Assembly: GCA_963821275.1 (NCBI GenBank)
Contig: CAWGDF010000008.1
Span: forward strand, 1-64,000
Reading direction: 5' to 3'
From: JACVRW01 sp963821275
GTDB taxonomy: Bacteria > Actinomycetota > Thermoleophilia > Solirubrobacterales > Thermoleophilaceae
DNA: 64,000 nucleotides
Shown: positions 25,633 to 34,258 of the stretch, piece by piece
Position numbering within the stretch: the first letter of the stretch is position 1
How the letters are laid out: every line of letters begins with the position of its first letter
Program-made: the position numbers and the translations under genes
The notes under the pieces: generated by a model
What the model was told of the DNA's origin: nothing
The model's database searches: none
What the model saw: only the letters and a program-made list of their open reading frames with translations

Positions 25633-25647
25633 GTTAGGCTCGCTAAC
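25633..25647. promoter_or_regulatory. GTTAG-N5-CTAAC palindrome (possible operator)
   Basis: Perfect 5-bp arms around GCTCG lie in the short spacer between the divergent SnoaL-like and EEP genes, two bases before the TTG taken as the EEP start. It is a candidate operator only; the arms do not match a DtxR or Fur box in full. Confidence 0.3.
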
Positions 25648-25649
25648 CC

Positions 25650-27134
25650 TTGACTTTGTGGTCAGCCGCACAAAAGAAGGGGCTGGTCGTCGTCGCTGTG
25701 CTGCTCGCAGCCCTCGCCCTCGGAGCTGCGCCCGCTCAGGCCCAGGGCCAGCGACCTCTCACGGTGATGACATTCAACGTCTGGTACGGCGGCGCCCAGA
25801 TCGACGAGTACCAGGTGGCGCGGGCGATACGCCGCTCCGGCGCCGACATCGTGGGCCTCCAGGAGCCGGAGGGCAACGTCCGCCGGATCGCGCGCCTGTC
25901 GCGCCTCCCCTACTACGACGAGAGCCTCCACGTGATCTCGCGCTATCCGCTCTTCGCGGTCACGCGTGGCGGTGTCCGCCTCGACTACGCCGCGCTCGAC
26001 CTCAACAGTGTGGTGGCGATCGGGAACCTCCATCTCACCTCCACGCCCTACGGTCCCGAGGCCGTGCGCGACGGCAGGGGGCCGAAGAGGGTGCTCGCCC
26101 TGGAACGATCGGTGCGGCTGCCGGAGATCCGGCCCTGGCTGCGGCCGCTGGCCCGGCTCGGGCGCTCGGGCACACCCACGTTCCTGGTCGGCGACTTCAA
26201 CTCGCCCTCGCACCTCGACTGGACCGCCGCGGCTTCCGCCGCCTTCCCGGAGCGAGTGAAGTTCCCGCTCGCCTGGCCGGTCTCGAGCGCCCTCGCCCGC
26301 TTCGGCATCCGCGACTCCTACCGCGAGGCCCACCCCGATCCGGTCGCCTGGCCCGGGCTCACCTGGACGGCCGGTACGCCGCCGCCGCGAATCCGCCGAA
26401 TCGAGACGCTCGACCGCATCGACTGGGTGGTGACCACCGGGCCCACGACCACGCTCGCCAGCCGGCTCGTGGGCGAGGAGGGCGGGCCGAGCGTGGAGGT
26501 CGGTGTGAGCCCGTGGCCCTCCGACCACCGGGCCGTGGCCTCGACCTTCGCGGTCACGCCGGCGAAGGCGCCGGCGCTGGTGACCGCCCACCCGCGGGTG
26601 GTCGCCCGCGGCGAGCGGGTGACCCTGCGCTACACACGGATGAAGCCGAACGGCCGGAAGGTCGCGATCCTGGGACGAGGCTCGAACCGGCCCTTGATGT
26701 CGCTTCCGATCTACGACGCCTCCGACCACATCGCGCCGCTGCTGGGCACCCGCCCATTGCGCCCGGGGGCCTACCGGGCCGCGCTGCTGGACCGGCGGGG
26801 CCGCGTGCTGGCGTCATCGCGCTTCTGGATCGAGGCGCGGGGCACCCGGCCGGCGATCCGTGCGGCGCGCAGGAGCTTCGACCGCGGCGCACCCATCAAG
26901 CTGCGGTTCAGCGGAGCGCCGGGCAACAAGCTCGACTGGGTCGGGATCTACCCGGCCGGTGACCCGGACGTCTACAACTACCTCGGCTTCCTGTACACGG
27001 GCGCGCGCCCGAGCGGGAGTGTCACTTTCACGCAGAGCGACCTCGGCAAGCTCGCCCCCGGCCGCTACCGCGCGACGCTGATGCTCGACGACGGCTACAG
27101 CGTCCTCGCAGACACGACGTTCCGCGTGCGATGA
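25650..27134 (+). CDS. Secreted endonuclease/exonuclease/phosphatase (EEP) family protein
   Basis: The 494-residue product starts at a TTG (25650 or 25656). It has a signal peptide (GLVVVAVLLAALALGAAPAQAQ). The EEP core spans about 35-310: VMTFNVWYGG, GLQEPEG (catalytic Glu), IGNLHLTSTPYG, FLVGDFNSPSHLDW (Asp/Asn) and SPWPSDHRAVAS (terminal Asp-His). Residues 315-494 are two beta domains, the last with GNKLDWVGIYPAGDPD, a metal-dependent phosphoesterase-associated fold. It probably cleaves phosphodiesters or phosphomonoesters outside the cell. It overlaps the enoyl-CoA hydratase gene by 4 nt. Confidence 0.87.
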   Translation: MTLWSAAQKKGLVVVAVLLAALALGAAPAQAQGQRPLTVMTFNVWYGGAQIDEYQVARAIRRSGADIVGLQEPEGNVRRIARLSRLPYYDESLHVISRYPLFAVTRGGVRLDYAALDLNSVVAIGNLHLTSTPYGPEAVRDGRGPKRVLALERSVRLPEIRPWLRPLARLGRSGTPTFLVGDFNSPSHLDWTAAASAAFPERVKFPLAWPVSSALARFGIRDSYREAHPDPVAWPGLTWTAGTPPPRIRRIETLDRIDWVVTTGPTTTLASRLVGEEGGPSVEVGVSPWPSDHRAVASTFAVTPAKAPALVTAHPRVVARGERVTLRYTRMKPNGRKVAILGRGSNRPLMSLPIYDASDHIAPLLGTRPLRPGAYRAALLDRRGRVLASSRFWIEARGTRPAIRAARRSFDRGAPIKLRFSGAPGNKLDWVGIYPAGDPDVYNYLGFLYTGARPSGSVTFTQSDLGKLAPGRYRATLMLDDGYSVLADTTFRVR

Positions 27135-27913
27135 GCCCGGCGGTCGCGGTGAGCGCCCGCGGCGCCGTCCTCGAGATCGTCATAGACCGGCCCAAGGCCA
27201 ACGCCGTCGATCGTGCCACCAGCCTCGAGCTCTACGAGGCCTTCGCCCGACTGCGCGACGACCAGGAGCTGCGCGTGGGCATGCTCACCGGAGCGGGTGA
27301 GCGCTTCTTCTCGGCGGGCTGGGACCTCAAGGCGGCGGCCTCCGGCGAGGAGGATCCGTCGACTGACTTCGGTCCCGGCGGCTTTGCCGGGCTCACGGAG
27401 ATGTTCGACCTCGACAAACCCGTGATCGGGGCCGTCAACGGGCTGGCCGCCGGCGGCGGTTTCGAGCTGGTGCTGGCCTGCGACCTGATCGTCGCCGCGG
27501 AGCACGCCGAGCTGTTCCTGCCCGAGCTGGGACTGGGCATCGTGCCCGACGCCGGCGGGGCTCAGCGGCTTCCGCGCCGGTTGCCCTGGTTCGTCGCGAT
27601 GGACCTGCTGCTCACGGGCCGCCGGATGGGAGCGGAGGAGGCGGCGCGCTGGGGGCTTGTCCGCTCGGTGGTGCCGGCCGCCGAGCTGCTGGACGAGGCC
27701 CGCCGGCTGGCGGACCGGATCGCGGCCTGTCCCCCAGCCGCCGTCCAGGCCACCAAGGAGATTGCACGCCGCGGTGAAGGCCTGACCGTTCAGGAGCAGT
27801 TCGCCGCGATGGCCGCCGGCGACTGGCCCGCGTACGCCGGCGCGCTCGCCGCCGACGACTTCCTGGAAGCATCGCGGGCGTTCGCGGACGAGCGCCGCGG
27901 GTCCGGCGCCTAG
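27131..27913 (+). CDS. Enoyl-CoA hydratase/isomerase (crotonase) family protein
   Basis: The 260-residue crotonase has oxyanion-hole stretches ERFFSAGWDLKA and AVNGLAAGGGFELVLACDL. ELFLPELGLGIVPDAGGAQR carries the second Glu position. The SAGWDLKA motif and overall pattern resemble the CaiD carnitinyl-CoA/crotonobetainyl-CoA hydratases, but substrate assignment is uncertain. The start ATG overlaps the stop of the secreted EEP gene (ATGA), an unexpected coupling of a cytosolic enzyme with an exported one. Confidence 0.87.
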   Translation: MSPAVAVSARGAVLEIVIDRPKANAVDRATSLELYEAFARLRDDQELRVGMLTGAGERFFSAGWDLKAAASGEEDPSTDFGPGGFAGLTEMFDLDKPVIGAVNGLAAGGGFELVLACDLIVAAEHAELFLPELGLGIVPDAGGAQRLPRRLPWFVAMDLLLTGRRMGAEEAARWGLVRSVVPAAELLDEARRLADRIAACPPAAVQATKEIARRGEGLTVQEQFAAMAAGDWPAYAGALAADDFLEASRAFADERRGSGA

Positions 27914-28009
27914 CTCGGCCCAACCCGGAGTGCTTGCGACAGCTGCGGGCGGGTTAGCGGTGTCCGGATGGGGGACGCGGCCGGGCGGCCGTGACTGCCG
28001 ACCGCGCTC

Positions 28010-28044
28010 CGTACGTTAGGGGTGCAATAGGACCTCAACGTACG
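28010..28044. terminator. Hairpin between convergent genes
   Basis: Arms CGTACGTT (28010-28017) and AACGTACG (28037-28044), extended inward by AGG/CCT with a bulge, form a hairpin in the 190-bp gap between the crotonase and the convergent MBL-like gene. There is no poly-T tract. Confidence 0.45.
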
Positions 28045-28104
28045 ACGCGTGGGCCGGACCGTGCCGGGCCCTTACCTGTCGCCACCCCTCGGGGTTAAGA
28101 CGGA

Positions 28105-28701
28105 CTAGCTCTCGGCGAAGGCCCGCAGCCGCTCGCGGCCGTCGCTCACGAGCGGGGGCCCGTGTGCCGTGAGCAGCATGTCGAACTCCAGCTCGTCGGC
28201 CAGCCGGTCGTAGGCCAGCTTAAGCGCGCGCTTGGTGTCCTCCGGGTCGTCCATGAGATCGTCGGGCACGAACCTGAGCCGGTCGTAGTTGATCACGCCG
28301 TCGGCCACCGCGAGGGCCGATACGCCCGGCGCGAACAGCGCGGACTCGTCGGGGGAGATCCCGCCCACCTCGTAGGCGGTGACCGCGCCGCCGGCGAGGG
28401 CCTCACGGTCGTCGTAGGGCTCGACGGGCTGATCCGCACCGAACTCGTGCATGCCCTTGCGGGGAGCCCGGACCGGGCAGCCGTAGCGGTCGCGAAGGCG
28501 GCTGCAGTCGCGCCAGTGGTGGCGGTTGGTCAGCAGGATCACCTGGGGCGGGCCGAGCTCGTCCAGCCGGTCAGCGCCCTCCGAAGGCAGCAGGGGATCC
28601 AGGAGCACGCGTGGCTCGGCCAGGTAGTAGGAGCTCACGTCGATGCCGATCTTCGGGTGGCGGGCGGTCCAATGCCACACTCCGGGCGCGATCTCGTCCA
28701 C
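28105..28701 (-). CDS. Metallo-beta-lactamase-fold-like protein with a degenerate metal site
   Basis: The start is set at the GTG at 28701 (198 residues, beginning VDEIAPGVWHWTARHPKIG) because the longer frame to 28821 would run across the palindrome at 28754. The fold is suggested by the N-terminal IAPGVWHW and SSYYLAEPRVLLDPLLP, and by the C-terminal MLLTAHGPPLV. The usual HxHxDH motif is replaced by TNRHHWRDC, so only part of the zinc site could form. It may be a redox-inactive or altered-metal member. It is divergent from the peptidoglycan-binding gene. Confidence 0.7.
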   Translation of the reverse strand: MDEIAPGVWHWTARHPKIGIDVSSYYLAEPRVLLDPLLPSEGADRLDELGPPQVILLTNRHHWRDCSRLRDRYGCPVRAPRKGMHEFGADQPVEPYDDREALAGGAVTAYEVGGISPDESALFAPGVSALAVADGVINYDRLRFVPDDLMDDPEDTKRALKLAYDRLADELEFDMLLTAHGPPLVSDGRERLRAFAES

Positions 28702-28753
28702 GCCGGCGACGATAACGGCCGGCGCCGGCGGGCGCGCCGTTGCGTTCTGGGGA

Positions 28754-28780
28754 CCTGCAAGAAACCTTGCAGCTTGCAGG
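28754..28780. promoter_or_regulatory. CCTGCAAG-N11-CTTGCAGG palindrome with an inner third half-site
   Basis: Perfect 8-bp arms (28754-28761 and 28773-28780) flank an extra half-site CCTTGCAG (28765-28772). The cluster lies between the divergent MBL-like gene (start 28701) and the peptidoglycan-binding gene (start 28881). It is a good candidate operator for one or both. Confidence 0.5.
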
Positions 28781-28880
28781 ACTTTTGCTTGATAGAACGA
28801 CGCCTCTTCGACGCCGAGCACGCCGGGGGCAGGGGATCCGAGCGTAGCGCGTCCGCCCCGACGACGAGGAACAGGAACAG

Positions 28881-30213
28881 GTGGAGCGGGACCTCACCAA
28901 CGAAGCGCTATGGGCCGACTCGCTCGCCCGCTCGCGCGCCCGCCGGGCTCCCGCCCGCCCCCGGAAGGGCCGGGAGCTGCCGGGACGCGGGTTGTCGGTG
29001 GCCGCGCTCGTGGCGGTCACCGGCGGCACGGCGGCCACGGTGGCAGCGGGCCAGGTGCTGGGTGGCGAGGACAAGCAAGCCGATCCTGCGCAGGCCAAGC
29101 GCGTCGTCGCCGCCCGGGAGCCGAAGGCCCCGGAGCCGCAGCGCCCCGCCCCGGCGAGGGACACCCGCGAGCCGGACCCGGCGCCCCTTCGCGCTGTTGT
29201 GAGCGAGGCGGCCGCGCGGCCGGCCGGCGGGGGCGTGGCCGACCTGCAGCGGGCGCTCGGCGTTCCGGTGGACGGCGACTTCGGCCCCGCCACCGAGAAG
29301 GCCCTGAAGCGCTGGCAGCGCAACCACGGCTTGGTCGCCGACGGCGTGGCCGGGCCGGCCACCCGCGCCGCGCTCGACCTGGGCGCTGGCCGCCTGCTGA
29401 AGGCCGAGCGCCGCTTCTCGCCCCGGCGCCGGCCGGCCGCCTCGCAGCCGCGCCGGCGCCCCGGCCGCGGCGGCGGTGTGACGGCCCTGCAGCAGGCGCT
29501 CGGGATAGGCGCCGACGGGGTGTTCGGTCCGGACCACCGAGAGGGCGCTCAAGCGCTGGCAGCGGGCGCACCGCCTGACCGCGGACGGCATCGCCGGCCC
29601 CCAGACCCGCTCCGCCTTGGGACTGGGCCCCGGCCGGGTGCTGAGGCGCAGGCGGAGCGGGGGCGGCGGCGGCTCACAGAGCCCGACGCTGCAAAGGGTG
29701 ATCGCCGCGGCCAACGCGATCGCCGCGAGGCCCTACCGCTACGGGGGAGGCCACGGCTCCTTCGTGGACAGCGGCTACGACTGCTCGGGCTCGGTCTCCT
29801 ACGCCCTGCATGGGGGCGGGCTGCTCTCCCGCCCGCTCAGCTCAGGCGGCTTCATGAGCTACGGCGCACCCGGACCCGGCCGGCACATCACCATCTACGC
29901 CCATTCGGGCCACGTCTACATGACGATCGACGGAAGGCGCTATGACACCAGCGCCCGCTCCGAGACCGGCTCGCGCTGGACCAGCACCGCCCGCTCGCCC
30001 GCGGGCTACACGGTGCGCCACCCGCCCGGCCTTACTAGGCCGGCGGCCGGCCCTTTGCGTCGAGCGCGTACCAGACGCCGCCGAACTCGGTCACGTCGTT
30101 GCACAGCACCTCGCCGCGAGGGTCGTCCACGTAGAAGTAGAGCGGCTGCCCGCGGTAAGTCACCTGGCGGGCACCGTTGCGGCGCCGGACCGTGCCGAGC
30201 AGCGACTGCCTGA
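28881..30213 (+). CDS. Peptidoglycan-binding protein with C-terminal NlpC/P60-type hydrolase domain (frameshift near 29540)
   Basis: The GTG start is followed by a basic region and one hydrophobic anchor (LSVAALVAVTGGTAATVAAG, about 35-54). Two PG-binding-1 repeats follow: VADLQRALGVPVDGDFGPAT and VTALQQALGIGADGVFGP. Inside the second repeat one extra C (GACCACC) moves the sense into the next frame (TERALKRWQRAHRLTADGIA). That frame continues to an NlpC/P60-like domain with catalytic Cys in SGYDCSGSVSYAL and His in HSGHVYMTIDG. The domain is complete by about 30035; the last part of the frame to 30213 overlaps the convergent lipoprotein gene and is probably not real. Likely a cell-wall hydrolase. 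Confidence 0.8.
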
Positions 30214-30574
30214 CGCCCTCGCCCGCCCGGGGCCGGCCGCGAGCGATGAACGGCGGCCAGGCGACGGCGCAGTCGCCGTAGCAGCGGGTGCGTCTCCCGT
30301 TGTCGCGCGTGAACAGGTACAGCGCGCGTGCGCGGCCGCCGAACAGCACCGGTCCGAACTGGGAGGCGCGAAGCGACACCCGGGGACCGCGGCGGGCGGG
30401 GCTTGCCTCGGCCTCGGCGGGCGCGGTGGCGGGGGCCGCCTCCTTGGCCTCCGGGGCCGGCTCGGATGGCTCCGAGTCGGCGCCGCAGGCCGCGAGCAGG
30501 CCGGCGCACACGAGCGAAACGGCGAGTGTGAGCTTCCCTGATCGCTTCACGCTCGTACCGTCCGGCGCGACCAC
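30035..30574 (-). CDS. Lipoprotein with Lipoprotein_15-type (COG4315) repeats
   Basis: The 179-residue product (or about 171 from the GTG of VKRSGKL) has a lipobox LVCAGLLAACGA, so it is lipid-anchored outside the membrane. After an Ala/Glu/Pro linker come two copies of the secreted repeat: ALYLFTRDNGRRTRCYGDCA with VAWPPF, and LYFYVDDPRGEVLCNDVTEF with GGVWYALDAKG. The paired cysteines (CYGDC) are typical. The function of this widespread family is not known. It is convergent with the NlpC protein and divergent from the sulfate-binding protein. Confidence 0.87.
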   Translation of the reverse strand: MVAPDGTSVKRSGKLTLAVSLVCAGLLAACGADSEPSEPAPEAKEAAPATAPAEAEASPARRGPRVSLRASQFGPVLFGGRARALYLFTRDNGRRTRCYGDCAVAWPPFIARGRPRAGEGVRQSLLGTVRRRNGARQVTYRGQPLYFYVDDPRGEVLCNDVTEFGGVWYALDAKGRPPA

Positions 30575-30636
30575 ATTTTGTTACGGGGCGCGTCTGCTAG
30601 CTTCTTCGCCTGCAAAGTCGATTGACAAGGTGGAGA

Positions 30637-31677
30637 ATGGAAGAGACGATCTGGACTCGCTCGCTGAGGCTCATGCTGCTCGGCGCGGCCCTGCTGGGCG
30701 CCGGCGCGCTGGCGGCATGCGGCGGCACCTCCTCGGGCTCCGAGGGAGGCGGTGACGGCAGCGGCGGTCGCCTCACGCTGGTGGCGTACTCCACCCCCGA
30801 GGAGGCCTACAAGGAGCTCATCCCGGCCTTCAACAAGACCCCGGAGGGCAAGGGGGTCGGCTTCGACCAGTCCTACGCCTCCTCCGGTGAGCAGTCGCGG
30901 GCGGTGGAGGGCGGTCTGCCGGCCGATGTCGTCGAGTTCTCGCTCGAGCCGGACATCACCCGCCTGGTCGACGCCGGGCTGGTGGACAAGGACTGGAACC
31001 AGAACGAGCACAAGGGCATGGTCACCGACTCCGTGGTGGTGTTCATGGTCCGCAAGGGAAACCCGAAGAACATCAAGACGTGGGACGACCTCGTGACCGG
31101 CGAGGTCGAGGTCCTGGAGCCCAACCCGTTCACGTCGGGCAGCGCCAAGTGGAACATCATGGCCGCCTACGGCGCGCAGCTGGAGCAGGGCAAGACGCCC
31201 CAGCAGGCCCGGCAGTACCTCGGCAAGCTGTTCGAGAACGTGCCCGTGCTCGACAAGAGCGCCCGTGAGGCCCTGCAGACCTTCTCCAGCGGCAAGGGCG
31301 ACGTGCTCCTCGGCTACGAGAACGAGGCCATCCTCGCCCAGCAGAAGGGCGAGGAAATCGACTACGTGATCCCGGATCAGACGCTTCTGATCGAGAACCC
31401 GATCGCCGTTGTCAACGAGTCCAAGGATCCGAAGCTCGCCCAGTCCTTCGTCGATTTCCTCTACACGCCCGAGGCCCAGGAGATCTTCGTCTCGAAGGGC
31501 TACCGGCCGGTGGTGGAGGGGATCCCGGGGGCCGATGAGTTCCCCACGCCGTCGAAGCTGTTCGAGATCACGAAGTTCGGTGGTTGGGACAAGGTGAACA
31601 CCGAGTTCTTCGACCCGGAGCAGAGCGTCGTGGCCGACATCTTCCAATCCCAGGGGAAGAGCACTGCCTCCGACTAG
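30637..31677 (+). CDS. sbp: Sulfate-binding lipoprotein of the sulfate/thiosulfate ABC importer
   Basis: The start is set at the ATG at 30637, which directly follows AAGGTGGAGA; a TTG 15 nt upstream is weaker. The lipobox GALAACGG is followed by a Gly/Ser linker. The periplasmic-binding-protein core matches Sbp/CysP: LVAYSTPEEAYKELIPAF, SYASSGEQSRAVEGG (sulfate-binding loop), PADVVEFSLEPDI, ENPIAVVNESKDPKLAQSF and SKGYRPV. It captures sulfate or thiosulfate for the CysTWA complex encoded next. It heads the operon sbp-cysT-cysW-cysA. Confidence 0.92.
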   Translation: MEETIWTRSLRLMLLGAALLGAGALAACGGTSSGSEGGGDGSGGRLTLVAYSTPEEAYKELIPAFNKTPEGKGVGFDQSYASSGEQSRAVEGGLPADVVEFSLEPDITRLVDAGLVDKDWNQNEHKGMVTDSVVVFMVRKGNPKNIKTWDDLVTGEVEVLEPNPFTSGSAKWNIMAAYGAQLEQGKTPQQARQYLGKLFENVPVLDKSAREALQTFSSGKGDVLLGYENEAILAQQKGEEIDYVIPDQTLLIENPIAVVNESKDPKLAQSFVDFLYTPEAQEIFVSKGYRPVVEGIPGADEFPTPSKLFEITKFGGWDKVNTEFFDPEQSVVADIFQSQGKSTASD

Positions 31678-31771
31678 CTCAGCCACCGCCGCACCCCCTC
31701 CAGCGGCGCCGGCGCCCCGCGGCCTGGGGAGGCCCCTCGTCTCGGGGGACCTCCTCGGTCGCGGGGTCGCC

Positions 31772-32518
31772 ATGTCCTATCTGAGCATCGTGGCCCTGCT
31801 GCCCCTGGCCGCCGTCGTGCTGAAGGGATTCGAGGGTGGCTGGGACACCTTCTGGACGGCGGTCAGCAGCCCGCAGGCCGTGGCGGCGCTGCGGCTCACC
31901 CTCATCACCTCGGTGATCGTCGTGCTGGTGAACGCCGTGGCGGGCACGCTGATCGCCTGGGTGCTGGTGCGCGACGAGTTCCGGGGCAAGGGCATCGTCA
32001 ACGCGGCGATCGACCTTCCCTTCGCGCTGCCCACCATCGTGGCCGGCCTCACCCTGCTGGCCTTCTACGGCCAGGAGAGCCCGGTTGGCATCAACGTCGC
32101 CTTCACCAAGGTGTCGGTGGTCCTCGCGCTGCTCTTCGTGACCCTTCCCTTCGTGATCCGGGCCGTGCAGCCCGTGCTGCTGGAGCTCGACCGCGAGATG
32201 GAGCAGGCGGCGGAATCACTCGGGGCAAGCCGCCGCACCGTGTTCCTGCGCATCATCCTGCCCAACCTGGCTCCGGCGATCATCGCCGGCGGCGGCCTCG
32301 CCTTCGCCCGGGCGGTGGGCGAGTTCGGCTCGCTGGTGCTCATCACGGGGAACATCCCGTTCGACACCCAGGCCGCCTCGGTCTTCATCTTCTCCCAGGT
32401 CGAGTCCGACAACATCGTCGGCGCGTCCGCCGTCTCGGTGGTGCTGTTGCTGGCGGCGCTGGTCATCCTGCTGTTCTTCGGCTGGCTGTCAAAGCGGGCG
32501 TTGCGGCATGAGGCGTAA
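31772..32518 (+). CDS. cysT: Sulfate ABC transporter permease CysT
   Basis: The 248-residue reading has six transmembrane helices and the inner-membrane permease EAA loop AESLGASRRTVFLRIILPNL, which docks to CysA. Family proteins begin further upstream with a GRGxALSYL-type segment. Here the same frame is open to about 31664 and encodes PLVSGDLLGRGVAMSYLSIV, but no ATG, GTG or TTG is available upstream. A CTG at 31664, overlapping the sbp end, is a possible start. It overlaps cysW by 11 nt. Confidence 0.92.
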   Translation: MSYLSIVALLPLAAVVLKGFEGGWDTFWTAVSSPQAVAALRLTLITSVIVVLVNAVAGTLIAWVLVRDEFRGKGIVNAAIDLPFALPTIVAGLTLLAFYGQESPVGINVAFTKVSVVLALLFVTLPFVIRAVQPVLLELDREMEQAAESLGASRRTVFLRIILPNLAPAIIAGGGLAFARAVGEFGSLVLITGNIPFDTQAASVFIFSQVESDNIVGASAVSVVLLLAALVILLFFGWLSKRALRHEA

Positions 32519-33308
32519 CCGCTATCTCCTCCGCTTCCTGGCCCTGGGCTACCTGGCCCTGCTGCTCGGAATCCCGGTGGTGCTCGTGTTCTTCAACGCA
32601 TTCGAGGACGGGGTCGCCGCCGCCTGGGAGGCGGTGACCACCCCCGAGGCCCAGCACGCCTTTTACCTGACCTTCGTGATGGTGGCGGTGGCCGTGCCGC
32701 TGAACACGATCTTCGGCGTGCTGTGCGCGCTGGCGATCGTGCGCCAGCGCTTCCGCGGCCGAGCGCTCCTGAACGCGATGGTCGACCTGCCGTTCGCGGT
32801 CTCCCCCGTGGTGGTGGGCCTCGCGCTTCTCCTTGTCTACGGCCGCCGCGACGGCTGGGTGGGCGACTGGTTCGCCGAGCAGGGGATCCAGATCATCTTC
32901 TCGGTCCCGGGAATGATCCTGGCCACGATGTTCGTCTCGCTGCCGTTCGTGGTGCGGGAGACGATCCCGGTGCTGCGCGAGATCGGGACCGAGCAGGAGC
33001 AGGCGGCGGCCACGCTGGGCGCCGGCGCCTTCCAGACCTTCTTCCGGGTCACCCTTCCCGCCATCCGCTGGGGCGTGGCGTACGGCGTCGTGCTCACCAC
33101 CGCGCGGGCCCTGGGCGAGTTCGGCGCCGTCAGCGTGGTGTCGGGCAAGCTCTCGGGCCGGACGGAGACCGCCCCGCTGCTCGTGGAGAGATACTTCACG
33201 AGCTTCAACGTGACGGGTGCGTATGCGGCGTCGGTGGTCCTGGCCCTCCTGGCGCTGGCCACGTTGCTGGCGATGAACGTGATCAAGCCCAAGGAGGCGC
33301 AGGCATGA
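32508..33308 (+). CDS. cysW: Sulfate ABC transporter permease CysW
   Basis: The 266-residue product starts with MRRNRYLLRFLALGYLALLL and has six transmembrane helices and the EAA motif AATLGAGAFQTFFRVTLPAI. LGEFGAVSVVSGKLSGRTET is strongly conserved in CysW. It pairs with CysT to form the sulfate channel. It overlaps cysT by 11 nt and cysA by 4 nt (ATGA), so expression of the three is tightly coupled. Confidence 0.93.
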   Translation: MRRNRYLLRFLALGYLALLLGIPVVLVFFNAFEDGVAAAWEAVTTPEAQHAFYLTFVMVAVAVPLNTIFGVLCALAIVRQRFRGRALLNAMVDLPFAVSPVVVGLALLLVYGRRDGWVGDWFAEQGIQIIFSVPGMILATMFVSLPFVVRETIPVLREIGTEQEQAAATLGAGAFQTFFRVTLPAIRWGVAYGVVLTTARALGEFGAVSVVSGKLSGRTETAPLLVERYFTSFNVTGAYAASVVLALLALATLLAMNVIKPKEAQA

Positions 33309-34258
33309 GCATCGTCGTGGAGAACGTCAGCAAGCGGTTCGGCGAGTTCACCGCGCTCGACGGAGTGTCACTGGAGGTGCGTGACGGCTCACTGACCGCG
33401 CTGCTCGGGCCGAGCGGCGGCGGCAAGTCCACCCTGCTGCGCGTGATCGCCGGGCTGGAGACGCCCGACTCGGGCCGGGTGATGATCGCCGGCGAGGACG
33501 CCACCCCGCAGCCGCCGCAGCGACGCAACGTGGGCTTTGTCTTCCAGCACTACGCCGCCTTCAAGCACATGACGGTGGCGAAGAACGTGGCCTTCGGCCT
33601 CACGATCCGCAAGAAGCCCAAGGAGGAGATCGAGGCCCGCGTGGACGAGCTGCTGAAGCTCGTCCATCTCGACGGGTTCGCGCACCGCTATCCCTCACAG
33701 CTCTCGGGCGGGCAGCGCCAGCGCATGGCGCTCGCGCGGGCGCTGGCGGTGCAGCCACGGGTGCTGCTGCTCGACGAGCCCTTCGGAGCGCTCGACGCCA
33801 CCGTGCGCAAGGAGCTGCGGGCCTGGCTGCGTCGCCTGCACGAGGAGGTGCACGTGACCACCGTGTTCGTCACGCACGACCAGGAGGAGGCGATGGAGGT
33901 CGCCGAGCAGATCGTGGTGCTCAACCACGGCGTGATCGAGCAGGTGGGCGCGCCGCGGGACCTCTACGAGAGGCCCTCCAACGACTTCGTCATGCGCTTC
34001 GTCGGTCCGGTGAGCGAGCTGGCCGGGAACTGGATCCGCCCCCACGACGTGGAGATCCTGCTCGAGCCCACGGACCGCGGCGCGGAGGCGATGATCGACC
34101 GGATCGTGCACCTCGGCTTCGAGGTGCGGGTCGAGCTCTCGCTGGGCGAGGGCGAGTCGACCTGGGTGCAGACCACCCGCGGCCGGGCCGAGGAGCTCGA
34201 GCTGACCGAAGGTCAGATCGTGTGGCTGCGGCCCGAGGTGGAGCCGGTCACCGCCTGA
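33305..34258 (+). CDS. cysA: Sulfate ABC transporter ATP-binding protein CysA
   Basis: The ATG at 33305 gives 317 residues (a longer ORF in this frame upstream is a shadow of cysW). Walker A is GPSGGGKST, the Q-loop is FVFQHYAAFKHMTV, the signature is LSGGQRQRMALARAL, Walker B is LLLDEPFGALD, and the switch His is FVTHDQEEAMEV. The C-terminal regulatory TOBE-like domain includes WIRPHDVEILLEP. It drives sulfate/thiosulfate import with CysT/CysW. Its end overlaps the convergent Rrf2 regulator by 11 nt. Confidence 0.94.
   Translation: MSIVVENVSKRFGEFTALDGVSLEVRDGSLTALLGPSGGGKSTLLRVIAGLETPDSGRVMIAGEDATPQPPQRRNVGFVFQHYAAFKHMTVAKNVAFGLTIRKKPKEEIEARVDELLKLVHLDGFAHRYPSQLSGGQRQRMALARALAVQPRVLLLDEPFGALDATVRKELRAWLRRLHEEVHVTTVFVTHDQEEAMEVAEQIVVLNHGVIEQVGAPRDLYERPSNDFVMRFVGPVSELAGNWIRPHDVEILLEPTDRGAEAMIDRIVHLGFEVRVELSLGEGESTWVQTTRGRAEELELTEGQIVWLRPEVEPVTA

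Noticed and set aside
25633..25647. Palindrome as a DtxR/IdeR iron box
   Set aside because: TTAGG and CTAACC halves are present, but spacing and inner bases do not match the 19-bp consensus; kept only as an unnamed palindrome.
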